This document shows, piece by piece, positions 26,369 through 36,363 of a DNA stretch of 46,769 nucleotides (the first letter of the stretch is position 1; every line of letters begins with the position of its first letter). Below the pieces are notes generated by a model. It had not been told where the DNA came from. It saw only the letters and a list, made by a program, of their open reading frames with translations, and searched no databases. Source of the DNA: Stentor roeselii (lineage: Eukaryota; Ciliophora; Heterotrichea; Heterotrichida; Stentoridae); contig RSEH01000324.1 of assembly GCA_006503475.1 (NCBI GenBank), positions 1-46,769 on the forward strand. The letters run 5' to 3'. The translations under genes and the position numbers were made by a program.

Positions 26369-28261
26369 TTATCAGGATTTTTGAAAGAAGGGGAATTGAT
26401 TATTGATTGAAGGTTTTGGTGAATTGATATTTAAGTGGAGCTTAGGTTTTTATATGTTTATTGTACAGGCGAATTTTCTGAATAAACCTTAAATTAGAAC
26501 GTTAAAAATATGAAAAAACCCTTAACAGTCTATGTGATCTTGAGAAGTTAATTAATCGCTCAGTGATTTTAAATGAAACAAGACTCATGAATCATTATTT
26601 TTAACATCACAGGAAAACAAAATCCAATAAACAACAAAAAATTAATCTTTGACCAGAACACCTTAATTTCAATAGTTCATCCTATATTCAAATCCAAGAA
26701 TTTCATGAGTAGAACATTATTTACAGATTCTTGCTAATAAACTATCAGGAAGTAAGTAACTCTAAAATATAAGTATTATATCAAACTCTTGAAGTTCTCA
26801 GAGTACGAAAAATGAAAATTTACCTATTCAATATAAGATCTATGAAAAAGCTGCAAATTCAATTATATTTAGAATATTCAACAAATTAATATTTCTGAGA
26901 AACTATTTATTGAATATGATTATTATATAATTTTAAAATGTAATATTAACGTTAGAATCAATATGCTTGGTTTATTACTTGAAAGTTATAATCAAAATAA
27001 AAAATAGCTTTATCTTCTTTGTTCAGAATTTATTATTAAGTTCATGCAAAAATAATTGATCTAAGCAATTAACTTCTTTCATGGCGAATGCAGAGAGAGC
27101 TGACTATTTTAACAGCAGCTCAAACTCAAAGTAGGCTATTAAAGAGTCTGAAATGTTTAGGGTTTTCATTTCATCTAAGAAGGCCCATACCGTTAATTTT
27201 TAAATTTTTTATTGATAAGAGTATAATTTTTAAATATTTGAGTTTTGATTTGTAAAAAAAGAACCTAGAACTCTAATTTATTTCTATTCATTTAGAATTA
27301 AAATTTAAAACTTAGAAAAATTTTAAACATATCTTTTCTCTATTATGAGTTTTAGCTAACTAATCTTTGTCAAAGATCATTTTTAATACAATAGTTTGCC
27401 TTTGCTGATTTGATGATTCTTGATATCTCAGTGAAAATATTGTTAAAAAATTAAAAAATACTGCATAATGTAAAGTGATTGGAAAGCTTTACTGTTTTAA
27501 TTTAAAGTATTTTAAACTGTTTAGTACATTTTTGTAGGTTTTTTAAGAACTATTAATTAACAAGTGATAACATTCTTAGTTCAGAAATACAAGATAAATA
27601 GGTATTTTCGAATTTTAATTAAACTTATATATTTTTTATAAAATTATTCTAATCCTTTAGAAATTTATTTGATAAGATAGAAGATTTTATACTTTTATAC
27701 TGGTGTTCATAAATTGGAAATAAAGTGAAAAAATATAGGAACCATTTATAACTGGAAATTATAATATTTATGAATAAGATAAGCCACTATTTTATCAATA
27801 TAAGCACATTTTACATACAATTAAATAAATTGAAAATAATAAGAAAAAGTTAATAATTATAAATATCAAATTTATCTATATTGAAATCAATTTTCGTTTT
27901 AGATATTTTACAATAATCCTGTACATCATTAATTTTTTCCCTTTCTCGTTGGATATATTTTAAGAAGATACCAATTTCTTTTATTCATAATTTTCCTTCA
28001 GTTTGTAATTATACTTCTTCAATGACCTTAATTTTTCATCAACTTAAAGTTCTACATCAACTTCAAAGAAGCTCGACACTCAAATGACCAGTTTCTAAAA
28101 TAAACCAATTGAAACAAATTTCTTAAATAAAAACCCAAGTACTGGGCATTCATCCCATTCTTTTACAGCACTATAAAATAATAATAAATCTAAGTTTTTA
28201 GATTTTTACCCTTTTCTGATACCTTTGCCTTTTTAAGATCGTTTTGATACTTTTTTAATAA
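26369..28261. other. 1.9-kb AT-rich gap
   Basis: Very A/T-rich sequence between the divergent Nudix and HExxH genes. No full gene found. The only striking part is a GC-richer island at 27081-27203, listed separately. The last 100 nt before 28262 are T-rich. No RNA gene, repeat array or transposon end recognised. Confidence 0.55.
27081..27203 (+). pseudogene. Coding-like GC-richer island, broken short ORF
   Basis: From ATG 27081 the frame reads MANAERADYFNSSSNSK, TAG (27132-27134), then AIKESEMFRVFISSKKAHTVNF and TAA at 27201. The base use stands out from the AT-rich surroundings. The TAG could lie in a tiny intron (GT at 27131; a 16-nt GT-AG option gives another open frame of similar length ending farther on). 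A 6-bp stem GAGCTG/CAGCTC at about 27097-27120 offers a structured-RNA alternative. I do not recognise the peptide. Gene relic, spliced micro-gene or RNA cannot be told apart here. Confidence 0.3.
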
Positions 28262-30001
28262 ATGTATTCTGAGCTCGAACAAATGCAAGAAGTTCTGATT
28301 AAAGGAGCCACTGAAAGTGATATACAAGAGATCAAGATGATCTTATCAAGTAATCCAAAGTTTATTCTTAAGAAACTTAAAGATTCTAATTTTAGACTTC
28401 GGTCTGATCTTTCTATCAGTGTACTCATTTCTAAAATGTTTGAAGAACTGAGAATTGATCATATAGAAATTAAATTCAGATGTGTCAGAAACCTAGAAAG
28501 CCTGACCATTTTAGAATTATTCGAGACGGAATTCAGAGATGCACTCGATAAATTTGAAGATGTAATATTTGATAGAAATTCGGAAGAACTAAAGGAAATT
28601 TTACTAGTTTACTCAGGTTTTTTATCAATATGTCGTATTCCAACTCTAAGAAAAAATCGATCTGACTACAGAAATAGGATTGATAAATTATCTGATCTTA
28701 TAGAAAGCAAAGATACTATAATAAAAATGATTGAAAACAATAAGGAAAAGCAAGAAATTATTCAAGAAATTTTAATACTATTCCAAAAAAATGAGAAGAT
28801 ACTTGAAAGATTCGCGTTATCTTTGCGTAATTTAGGCCACCATGAAATTTCAGCAGAAATTTCTGCCTTTATTGACAGAGTTAATAGTGAAAATACCAAA
28901 AAAATATTAGAAAAAGGATTAAGGATAAATAGTTTCGATGATACTATATCACTAAAAGTTGTATCCAAACTCGATGATATTATCCTAAATCTTATCTTTA
29001 GTTCAGAAGGTTTCATTAAGAATTTTATATCCATTCGAGGTAAATCCATTCCAATTCCTAAATACGATTCAAACACGTTTCGATTCCAAGAGTTCGAGTC
29101 AAATTTCACTTTTTGTCAAGAAAGTTTTTATTCATTTCAAACCCATTCCTTTTTTGATTTCGAACAGTGTTTTTGCGTGTTTTTGAGCATATTTTTGATT
29201 AATTTGAGCTCATATGAGTTTTTCGGAAAGTGCTATTTTGAATTTTTAGAAAGAAAGAGAAATTTTTTCAAAAAATTATATAAAACTTTGAAAAACCAAC
29301 ACAGAATTTTGACTCAAACAATCCTTCAAAAAATTCTAACATTAAAAAATCCTGACGATGAGGCTCCTTTTCTGCACTTCCTAAACAGAGCCTCAAAGAT
29401 AAATTGCTCGAAATTAGATTCAGAATCCTTTTCAATTTTTAGAAGACTCCTAAATGAGCCGATTCTTCAGAGTGTTCTCAGTTTTTTTAACACTTCCTCT
29501 GTGAATTTAGATAATGAACTTGATTTGGCCTTGAGAACAGTTTATTTAATGGACCTTCCAGAAGGAGTGACTGGAATAACTCTTTGGACACTTCAAATAG
29601 TGATAAAACCTTTTATTTCTACTAATTTTAACCACTCTCGAGGTGCGATATTTTTTGTTTTACTTCACGAACTCGCTCATTATCTGCAAAGAGCTTCTTG
29701 TTCCATCGTCGGCCAGTCAAAAGAACCTTTCAGTCCGAACCTCTTGAATGATGGAACCTCAACTGAAAGGGGATTTCTACTTGAGAAAAAACTCTTCGGA
29801 GATATTCACAAAGTATTGACATTGAAACAGGCAGAATTTTTATTAGCAGGAAGATTTTCGACTAAAATTGAGATTTTTCAGGAAGATTTCAATAAATTGG
29901 GAATATCATCGGAAGATAACCCAACTTTAAAATTAGAGAGGGGAAGCGGTAGTCTATATTTGGAATCTTGCGGAAGTCGATTTATTAGTGGTCGCTTTTA
30001 A
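28262..30001 (+). CDS. Putative HExxH metalloprotease-like protein
   Basis: 579 residues. Mostly helical, with no signal peptide; the first 350 residues match nothing I know. HELAHYLQR at 469-477 gives an HExxH motif inside a hydrophobic helix (FFVLLHELAH). About 30 residues on, TERGFLLEKKLFG (501-513) supplies Glu502 and Glu508, one of which could be the third zinc ligand of a gluzincin. This spacing and the ExGxxxExxLFG look like the metallopeptidase-type modules found in ciliate multigene families. Catalysis is inferred only from the motif. Embedded in the second AT-rich island, with A/T-ending codons. No introns seen. Confidence 0.7.
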   Translation: MYSELEQMQEVLIKGATESDIQEIKMILSSNPKFILKKLKDSNFRLRSDLSISVLISKMFEELRIDHIEIKFRCVRNLESLTILELFETEFRDALDKFEDVIFDRNSEELKEILLVYSGFLSICRIPTLRKNRSDYRNRIDKLSDLIESKDTIIKMIENNKEKQEIIQEILILFQKNEKILERFALSLRNLGHHEISAEISAFIDRVNSENTKKILEKGLRINSFDDTISLKVVSKLDDIILNLIFSSEGFIKNFISIRGKSIPIPKYDSNTFRFQEFESNFTFCQESFYSFQTHSFFDFEQCFCVFLSIFLINLSSYEFFGKCYFEFLERKRNFFKKLYKTLKNQHRILTQTILQKILTLKNPDDEAPFLHFLNRASKINCSKLDSESFSIFRRLLNEPILQSVLSFFNTSSVNLDNELDLALRTVYLMDLPEGVTGITLWTLQIVIKPFISTNFNHSRGAIFFVLLHELAHYLQRASCSIVGQSKEPFSPNLLNDGTSTERGFLLEKKLFGDIHKVLTLKQAEFLLAGRFSTKIEIFQEDFNKLGISSEDNPTLKLERGSGSLYLESCGSRFISGRF

Positions 30002-30204
30002 TAATATTGAATTAGGATTTATAGATTTATTGGTTTTATGTTTTCAATAACTAAATGTAAAGGCTTATAAATAATTTGCTTTTTTCTGTATAATTTGCAG
30101 GATATTAATTTAGGATCAACTTGTTGACTTTCTGCTTCTGATTTTGTCCAGATTGATTATAGTGAATTTTTTTTTTCAGTATAGAAGGTAATGGCTTTGT
30201 ATCT

Positions 30205-32190
30205 ATGGGTAGTATAAGATTTATTATCAATATAATGAAAAAATATTATGAGTACAAGTGCATTTGTCAAAAGAACAGTATTGCAGCTTCAGAGCTAAAA
30301 AATCATATTCATAAGCTTTGTCCTCATAAAATAACTAAAATCTCTAAGAAAACCTTAGAAAATAAAAGCAAGATCAATCATAGAATACATATAATAAAGT
30401 CATCTCTTACCTATTTCAATTTAGATTCTCTGGATATCATATCTAAAACCCCAAGTTATCACATTAATATCATTTCAAAAAACTCGAAAATTAAACTTTT
30501 CAAAAAAACTCCTTGTCCAGGAAGTAAAAATCCCTCTAAAGCTCTTCTCATATACAATTTGAATAAGCACTTCAATATTCCTAAAGTAAAGCTATTAACG
30601 ATCTTTAATAATGAGAAAAGATTTATAAAATCGAATTTTAATTACTTTCTCAAATATCACTCTACCGTTTTACATTCTCTAGTCCTTTCTAAAAACAATC
30701 AGATCCTGATGACCGGAGGAGATGATGGAAGGGTAAGACTTTGGAGTCCAGAAACCTTATGCCAAACATCTTGTCTATTCTACCATCGCTGCCAAATAAA
30801 AGCATTAGACATCGACAGATCATCAATTTTTGGCATCTCAGGTGGAGATGATGGTTCAATCTGCCTTTGGAACCTGAAAAAGAAAAGGTTAGTATCAGTC
30901 TTCAATGGTCATAAGAATCAAATTTTTACTTTAAATTTTTTCAGAGAAAATTCTTTTTTTATCTCTGGTTCTTGTGACGAAACAGTGAAAATCTGGGACA
31001 TTAAAAAGAAAGCAATAGTCTTATCAATGAAAAATGACTCAAGTGTTAGGTACGCGTCATTTAAAAAGAATTACTTTGGTTTTCTCTTAGTCACTACCGA
31101 TGGAGATATCAAAAAAATTCAGTTTAACAACATTATTCATCATAAAAAAACTAGAAAAGATGTTTGGTGTTGCAGAATTACTGAAAATATTTTAATGACT
31201 GGACATGAAGACGGTTTTATTCAGTTTGTGGACTTTCAGACATTAGCTATTTTGAAGACCTGCAAAGCTCATCATGATTTAGTCAATTCAATTGACTTTT
31301 GCAAATATAATAAATATTTCGTTTCTGCAGGAATTAATGATTTTATCAAGCTATGGAGTATGTTCACTTTCGAGAATATTAGAATTTTCAAAACGAAATC
31401 AGAATTAAATTTCATTCAAGTTTCTAGAAATAAAATATTTTTAACTGGTACAACTCCTCGAGTTAGGTTGTTTGATATTGATACAAAAATTGAAAAATTT
31501 GCGAATGGGTCAAAAGGATTTGTTGAGACAAGCATTGCAGTGTCTATCAAATTGAAATTAATTGTTTATGGTTATGATCGAGTTTATTTATTTTGTTTAA
31601 AGTCGATGAGGGAAATAAGAAACAAATTTTTGAAATACAAAATTTCTAGTCTAGCGTTTATAAGATCGAGTATATTATGTGGAACATTTTCCGGGTTTAT
31701 ATACTTGCTTGGTATCGATAATCTTCAAGTTAAGCGTTCATTTCATTTTGAATTTGCAGAAATAATGTTTCTTAGGACAAATTGGAATATTTTTGTTTTA
31801 TCAACACTAAAAAAATCAATTTTCATTGATATGAAACAGAATAAAAGATTAGTCACTCATGAGATGAGGATATCAGATGGATTCTTCAATTTGAATTGTT
31901 TTATTTTTGTGGATTATCAATTGAATGTTTATATTTTTAATGAAAAATTAACCATGATTGAGAGAATAGGTTCCTATCGTATATTTAAATTTAAGAATAG
32001 TGATTATTTACTATTGAAAGAGTTTGCATCAAGCTTTTTTTCATTTATAGATTTGAAAAACACTAAAAAGATTCTACGGGTAAAGAAATTAAAAGAATTG
32101 AAACAGTTTACGAAAGGAAGAAATATGCTGATGAGGAAAGACCTTTTGATTTTATCATCACTTCATTACGATTATCACATAAATAGCTAG
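30205..32190 (+). CDS. WD40-repeat protein
   Basis: 661 residues. A basic Cys/His-containing N-terminus (about 1-150) precedes WD40 units from about 150: HSLVLSKNNQILMTGGDDGRVRLWS, SIFGISGGDDGSICLWN, SFFISGSCDETVKIWD, and later KYFVSAGINDFIKLWS. The distal half continues with weaker beta-propeller blades, so probably two propellers. GH and WD dipeptides are present in several repeats. A protein-interaction scaffold is the likely role; partner unknown. AT-rich codon use like its upstream neighbour. TAG stop. The 200-nt spacer to the previous gene holds nothing recognised. Confidence 0.85.
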   Translation: MGSIRFIINIMKKYYEYKCICQKNSIAASELKNHIHKLCPHKITKISKKTLENKSKINHRIHIIKSSLTYFNLDSLDIISKTPSYHINIISKNSKIKLFKKTPCPGSKNPSKALLIYNLNKHFNIPKVKLLTIFNNEKRFIKSNFNYFLKYHSTVLHSLVLSKNNQILMTGGDDGRVRLWSPETLCQTSCLFYHRCQIKALDIDRSSIFGISGGDDGSICLWNLKKKRLVSVFNGHKNQIFTLNFFRENSFFISGSCDETVKIWDIKKKAIVLSMKNDSSVRYASFKKNYFGFLLVTTDGDIKKIQFNNIIHHKKTRKDVWCCRITENILMTGHEDGFIQFVDFQTLAILKTCKAHHDLVNSIDFCKYNKYFVSAGINDFIKLWSMFTFENIRIFKTKSELNFIQVSRNKIFLTGTTPRVRLFDIDTKIEKFANGSKGFVETSIAVSIKLKLIVYGYDRVYLFCLKSMREIRNKFLKYKISSLAFIRSSILCGTFSGFIYLLGIDNLQVKRSFHFEFAEIMFLRTNWNIFVLSTLKKSIFIDMKQNKRLVTHEMRISDGFFNLNCFIFVDYQLNVYIFNEKLTMIERIGSYRIFKFKNSDYLLLKEFASSFFSFIDLKNTKKILRVKKLKELKQFTKGRNMLMRKDLLILSSLHYDYHINS

Positions 32191-32405
32191 AATTAATAAC
32201 AAACATTTTCATATAATTCTGGTAGTTATAACTGTATTTAAGATTAGTTGAAGAATTGTTTCCTTTTTCAATAAATATCTATATTACTTGGATTTGTTAG
32301 CGATTTTTTTCTCAATAATACTAGACACTACTTCTAGTGTATAATTAATTTCTTTTAGTGAAATAGTCTACAAATATTAAATCCAATCTTAACCAAATCT
32401 AATAT

Positions 32406-33101
32406 CTAAGAATTAAAGTATAGCATGGTGCTTGGAGAAATATCATGCGTGTTCGGACTTTTATGTGAATTTGAATATCCCCTAAATCTTTCTGAAAAGC
32501 TAGAAAAAGCGATTTCTCCAAAAGGACTCATAGGAAAGTAGCTACTAGTTGGTAAAACATTACTAGGTTCAGGGAACTTACCTTCCTTTTTACTTTTCAG
32601 GTACTCAGCTAATGGATTCATTGAATTTCTAAAAATTTTTTTTGCTTGATTCAAGAGACACTTCCACCGATTCTTTACCGCGTTTTCAGTCCTTCCTCTT
32701 AAGTTTCTTGAGATTTCGCTCCACTTATTGCCCAAGCTCATCTGATTTTCAATGATCTGCACATCTTCAGAGTCGCTCCACTTAGACTTGACCAGGTCAG
32801 GGTCAACATGATTGATCCATCGTTCTCTGCATTGTTTCGAGTTACGGACTTTGATTCCTTTATAAACAGTTTGATTAAGTTCCTGAGAAATTCTTTTCCA
32901 CTTTTTTTCAAATTTCTCCACTAATGACTTAAGCATGGTATCTTCTTGGAAACTCCAAGTGTTTCGCAGCTGTGCATTGAACTTGAGTGCATAGTTAAAA
33001 GGCTTGAAAAGAGGAATGAAACAGTCAGGGTCTTTTTTCAAGAAGCAAGGGACAAGCCATATGTTTTCATGAATGCAAGTTGGGTTCGGAATGTTACTCA
33101 T
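32406..33101 (-). CDS. MYB transcription factor, two repeats (R2R3-like)
   Basis: 231 residues from ATG 33101; an extra two residues upstream would need TTG. Two MYB repeats: the first (about 47-100) with Trp49, Trp68 and Trp95, the second (about 106-150) with Trp108, Trp127 and Trp146. Recognition helices read NSKQCRERWINHVDP and RTENAVKNRWKCLL. The first repeat has a longer insertion (NQTVYKGIKVRNSKQ) than animal MYB. The tail is Ser/Pro rich. Sequence-specific DNA binding in the nucleus is expected; target genes cannot be told. It lies alone between AT-rich spacers. Confidence 0.92.
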   Translation of the reverse strand: MSNIPNPTCIHENIWLVPCFLKKDPDCFIPLFKPFNYALKFNAQLRNTWSFQEDTMLKSLVEKFEKKWKRISQELNQTVYKGIKVRNSKQCRERWINHVDPDLVKSKWSDSEDVQIIENQMSLGNKWSEISRNLRGRTENAVKNRWKCLLNQAKKIFRNSMNPLAEYLKSKKEGKFPEPSNVLPTSSYFPMSPFGEIAFSSFSERFRGYSNSHKSPNTHDISPSTMLYFNS

Positions 33102-33701
33102 TTTCAATTATAATAAACAGAAAGGAATTTTAATGCTTGGTGATGTAAATAGAAGAAGTTTTAAGATATCATTTTGTAGGATTATGATTTTATTATAGAT
33201 GATTAGTATAGGGATTAATTTACTTAAGAAATAATTATTTTTATTTTACTTGAATAAATATTTCATCGTTGTTTCGATTATCAGCACTTTTATTGGGTTT
33301 ATCTTCTTAATATCTAAATTTTTCTTGTTATGATGAAAAGACTTTGGAGTTTTTTCAGTGCCAATAGGTTTAGGTTATTAATTGTGATTTGATATTATCT
33401 TAACTAATAATCTTTAATTTTTTTAGAGAAGTTTCTGTTTTCACTTTAATTTCATGTTCTTTTCGAAACAATAATGATGCTTTTATCTATTCAAATATAT
33501 GTAAAGGCAGATAACTCAGGCTTATTAATTAATTTATAGTTTCTGATTTCTTATATTGAGTGCTTAATTTAGTCCTACTTTTCAAGAATTTTCTAAGAAA
33601 TATCGCTAAGGTTTGGACAACATCAAGATTTCTCCACCTTCTTCTCCCAACCCTTACCCCTCCTCATCCAAATCAACCCAATCTAAAGAATAAAATTTAA
33701 C
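33102..33701. other. AT-rich spacer
   Basis: About 600 nt of A/T-rich sequence between two minus-strand genes, containing the MYB promoter and the 3' region of the HSBP1 gene. A short C-rich stretch with TTCTCCCAACCC at about 33640 precedes the HSBP1 stop. No other feature seen. Confidence 0.5.
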
Positions 33702-33917
33702 TTACTGTTTTCGTCCTCCCTGTCCTTCATCAGTAGCAGCATCTTCCATAAGTTCACTAATACTCTGTTCAAGTTCATCAATGCGACTTCCCATTTCATC
33801 GATCCTTCCTAGAATGGCGTCTGACATCTGCTGAAATCTGCTCTGCATCTGATTCAATAAGTTCTGCACAAAGACTGTAAGGTCTTCAGCTTGTTGACCA
33901 GGGTTCTCATCAGCCAT
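33702..33917 (-). CDS. HSBP1: Heat shock factor binding protein 1 homologue
   Basis: 71 residues. The core DLTVFVQNLLNQMQSRFQQMSDAILGRIDEMGSRIDELEQSI is nearly the same as HSBP1 from animals and plants, a small coiled coil that trimerises and binds the trimerisation domain of heat shock factor to dampen the stress response, and is also used as a WASH-complex assembly chaperone. Size fits the family (about 70-80). ATG at 33917. It sits 59 nt downstream of the coiled-coil gene read in the same direction. I am sure of the family; the ciliate role is inferred. Confidence 0.93.
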   Translation of the reverse strand: MADENPGQQAEDLTVFVQNLLNQMQSRFQQMSDAILGRIDEMGSRIDELEQSISELMEDAATDEGQGGRKQ

Positions 33918-33976
33918 TTTAAATTATAAGCGAATCCCAGCCGCGGGTTGCAGAAGAAGGCAAAAAAAGTCTTAAA

Positions 33977-35209
33977 TTAAATATTCGGAGAAAATTCACT
34001 TGTGTTGAAGTCTTCCTTCTCAGTCGGACTCGGGACTTCAAGGTTGGGACTTTCCATCTCAGGAAAGTCAGGCTTTAAAGGGGAAAAGCGAGAAGGGTCC
34101 ATTTTGTACTGCTTTGCATAGCCTGAAGAACTTTGAAAGGCCATCAATTGGGACTTTCTGATGTTTGGCTTTGGGGAGATGATACTTGTTCCTTCTTTTC
34201 TGTAGTCTTCAAGTTCGAGGTTGAGAAAAGTCACTGTCGAGTTCAGGTCTTTTTGGATTCCTTTTAAATGTGAAATTTGAATGTTTTGCTTTTCTATTAA
34301 TTTCTCTAGTTGTTGGTTTCTTTTTAAGAGCGGGTCAAGTTTTTCAGCGAGATATTCAAGTTTTCGTTCACTTTCACTTAGTTTTGCTTCGTATTCTAGA
34401 GAAATACTTTCGTTTGGGTCGAGTTTTCTTTGAAATTTTAAAGAATTTTCAAGAGATTTTAGTTTTTTTGTTAGTTCTTCGTTTTTTTTTTCTTCTTCTT
34501 TGAGTTTTGAGTCGTTTAAAGATTTGCTGTTTCGAATTGAGGAGATTCTTTCGTTTTTTGAAGCTAGTTCTTTTTCGAGTTTTTCGTAGTTGTTGAGGAG
34601 GTCTTGGTACTTTTTAGTGAGTGTTGAGTGCTTCTTGACGACTGACATGTACTCGTCTTGCTGGTTTTTTCTGGATTCTTCTCTTTTCACGTGGTCGAAA
34701 ATCACTTTTTCTGCTTCTTTTGTGACTTTTTCCATTGTTTCTTTAAGTTCTTTGTTTTTGTTTCTAAGGATGTTGTTTTCGTCTGTCAGTCTTTTTTTCT
34801 TGTCGTCGAGGGAAAGGTTGGTTTGGGTTAGTTTTTCGACTTGATCTGATAAGGAAAGGTTTTGAGATTCGATTTGGTTTATGTAAGACTCTTGAGAGGC
34901 AAGGGTCGCCAAGTTCTTTTCGTAAAGATTTGCTAGACTTGAAAGTTTTTCATTTAGCTCTGTGGTTTGGCAAGAGTCTTTTAAGATTGAGTTTGAATTG
35001 CGGAGGTCTTTGTTTTCTTGGGTGAGGTAGTCGATGTCTTCTTTTGAGTCTTTTAAATCTTGCTCGTGTTGAAGAACGTGCTCTCTGTACCTGGTTTCCA
35101 AGTCTCTAAATTTAACTTCCAGCTCCTGTTTCGAAACAGTGGCTGATGTGTACAAAACTTGGAGAGCTGCACACTTTTCCTTAAGTGATTTTAAATCTTC
35201 TTCTTCCAT
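33977..35209 (-). CDS. Long coiled-coil protein
   Basis: 410 residues, helical with heptads from about 5 to 330 (rich in Lys, Glu, Leu, Ser and Asn) and a disordered, Pro/Ser-rich C-terminal 70 residues. No catalytic motif. Resembles centrosomal or ciliary rod proteins in character only. Starts with MEEEDLKSLKEKCAALQ. The C-terminal part has a stretch KPDFPEMESPNLEVPSPTEK that could be phosphorylated. Function unknown. Confidence 0.72.
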   Translation of the reverse strand: MEEEDLKSLKEKCAALQVLYTSATVSKQELEVKFRDLETRYREHVLQHEQDLKDSKEDIDYLTQENKDLRNSNSILKDSCQTTELNEKLSSLANLYEKNLATLASQESYINQIESQNLSLSDQVEKLTQTNLSLDDKKKRLTDENNILRNKNKELKETMEKVTKEAEKVIFDHVKREESRKNQQDEYMSVVKKHSTLTKKYQDLLNNYEKLEKELASKNERISSIRNSKSLNDSKLKEEEKKNEELTKKLKSLENSLKFQRKLDPNESISLEYEAKLSESERKLEYLAEKLDPLLKRNQQLEKLIEKQNIQISHLKGIQKDLNSTVTFLNLELEDYRKEGTSIISPKPNIRKSQLMAFQSSSGYAKQYKMDPSRFSPLKPDFPEMESPNLEVPSPTEKEDFNTSEFSPNI

Positions 35210-35478
35210 TTTAGTTATAGAAGAAGTTGTCTAGACCCTTTTTCAAATGTATTCCGCTTTTTTCAAAGAAGAAAATCTGTCCCTTAAAGAAAATGAAAAA
35301 ATCTAGTATTAAAATGCAAAATGGTTTGAATACCATCGCAGGGTTTAGTTCAATACGTTTTAATCTTTCGCCTTTTACTAAAGATTACCGTGAACTGGAT
35401 CTAAGTTGCGATTGACTCATTTTTTGCAGCGGCTTTGCCGCCTTCACTAATTAACAGAAATATTTGGAAATTCCTACA
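35210..35478. other. Spacer with a GC-rich hairpin
   Basis: Between the starts of one minus gene and the end of the next. A perfect 5-bp stem GCGGC-TTT-GCCGC lies at 35429-35441, standing out in A/T-rich sequence. A short plus-strand frame at 35293-35415 (40 residues, MKKSSIKMQNGLNTIAGFSS onward) is open with coding-like bases but matches nothing, so I do not call it a gene. Confidence 0.4.
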
Positions 35479-36348
35479 TTACTCATCTAATTTTTTTATA
35501 AATATCTGGATCCTTTCCCTTCTTTCATCGGAAAATCCATCTAAATGAATTAATTTCAGTTCTTGAAAAACTTTCGAAAGTCTAACTTTTGCTTCACTCT
35601 GTTTTAGAAGATCATCAGGAAGGTCTGAGATCATTTCTTCTAAGATCTTGATAACTAAAAGAGTCATTTTTCGAGATTTTTTCCCTTTTTTCTCGAAGAT
35701 TTCAAACAAATCGTCAAGTCCGTAAGTCCAAAATGCTTGTTTTCCTTCATGTCTGCCATGAATTCCATTGAAAAACACTTGAAGCATAATCTTTCCAAGA
35801 CCTTCAACCCGATTTTTCAGAACATTATGCAAAACTTCAAACATTCCAAATCGAATCAACTTATCAATTGCTTCATCGTTGGCGATTTTCAAGAAGAGTT
35901 TGGTTAAAATCAGTGATTTTTCTAAAAATTCTTCGGGACATTTATTCATTATCCTAAAAACATCGAAAATGGCTTTTTCTACGACTTCCAATACAAGTTT
36001 GCTTTCCTTTTGAAGTTCTAGGTACAAATAAACAACAACTAAACTCGAAATCGTCTGCGGTGGATTAACCCCCTGAATAAACTCAAAACTTTCCTGAAGT
36101 TCCGTAAAATCTCCAATAAACTCCACAATTTCATTCCACTTTCTCAAAGACTTGCACCATTCAATATAAAGCCTCAAAGATCCAGAATTATTATGAAGAT
36201 CAAGTTGTTTAGAAAGAGGAGATCTATCAGGAACAACAAGTAAATCCTGATTCTGCATCTGTGAAAAACTAAGAGTTTTCAGCGCTTTTCTCTTATCTTT
36301 CTTTCCTTCTCTTTTCGCATCCTCGTCTCGATTTTCGCAGCAGCCCAT
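35479..36348 (-). CDS. Armadillo-like helical protein with lipid-anchor-like N-terminus
   Basis: 289 residues. The N-terminus MGCCENRD has Gly2 and two cysteines, which fits N-myristoylation plus palmitoylation, so membrane attachment is likely although the residue-6 preference is not met. A basic segment (KKDKRKALK) follows. From about 50 to the end it is helical with repeated hydrophobic pairs like an armadillo or HEAT fold (LEVVEKAIFDVFRIM, LEKSLILTKLFLKIA, GKIMLQVFFNGI). No known family recognised. Its ATG is 15 nt from the divergent threonine aldolase start. Confidence 0.65.
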   Translation of the reverse strand: MGCCENRDEDAKREGKKDKRKALKTLSFSQMQNQDLLVVPDRSPLSKQLDLHNNSGSLRLYIEWCKSLRKWNEIVEFIGDFTELQESFEFIQGVNPPQTISSLVVVYLYLELQKESKLVLEVVEKAIFDVFRIMNKCPEEFLEKSLILTKLFLKIANDEAIDKLIRFGMFEVLHNVLKNRVEGLGKIMLQVFFNGIHGRHEGKQAFWTYGLDDLFEIFEKKGKKSRKMTLLVIKILEEMISDLPDDLLKQSEAKVRLSKVFQELKLIHLDGFSDERRERIQIFIKKLDE

Positions 36349-36363
36349 TAACTTTTATTAAAC
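36349..36363. promoter_or_regulatory. 15-nt spacer between divergent start codons
   Basis: The minus gene starts at 36348 and the plus gene at 36364. Only TAACTTTTATTAAAC separates the two ATGs. Either the leaders are almost absent or the transcripts start inside the opposite coding region. Confidence 0.6.

Noticed and set aside
26369-28261. Transposon in the long AT-rich gap
   Set aside because: No terminal inverted repeats, target duplication or transposase-like frame could be seen.
35293-35415. 40-residue plus-strand ORF
   Set aside because: Coding-like bases but too short, no family, and it lies in a spacer upstream of a minus gene.
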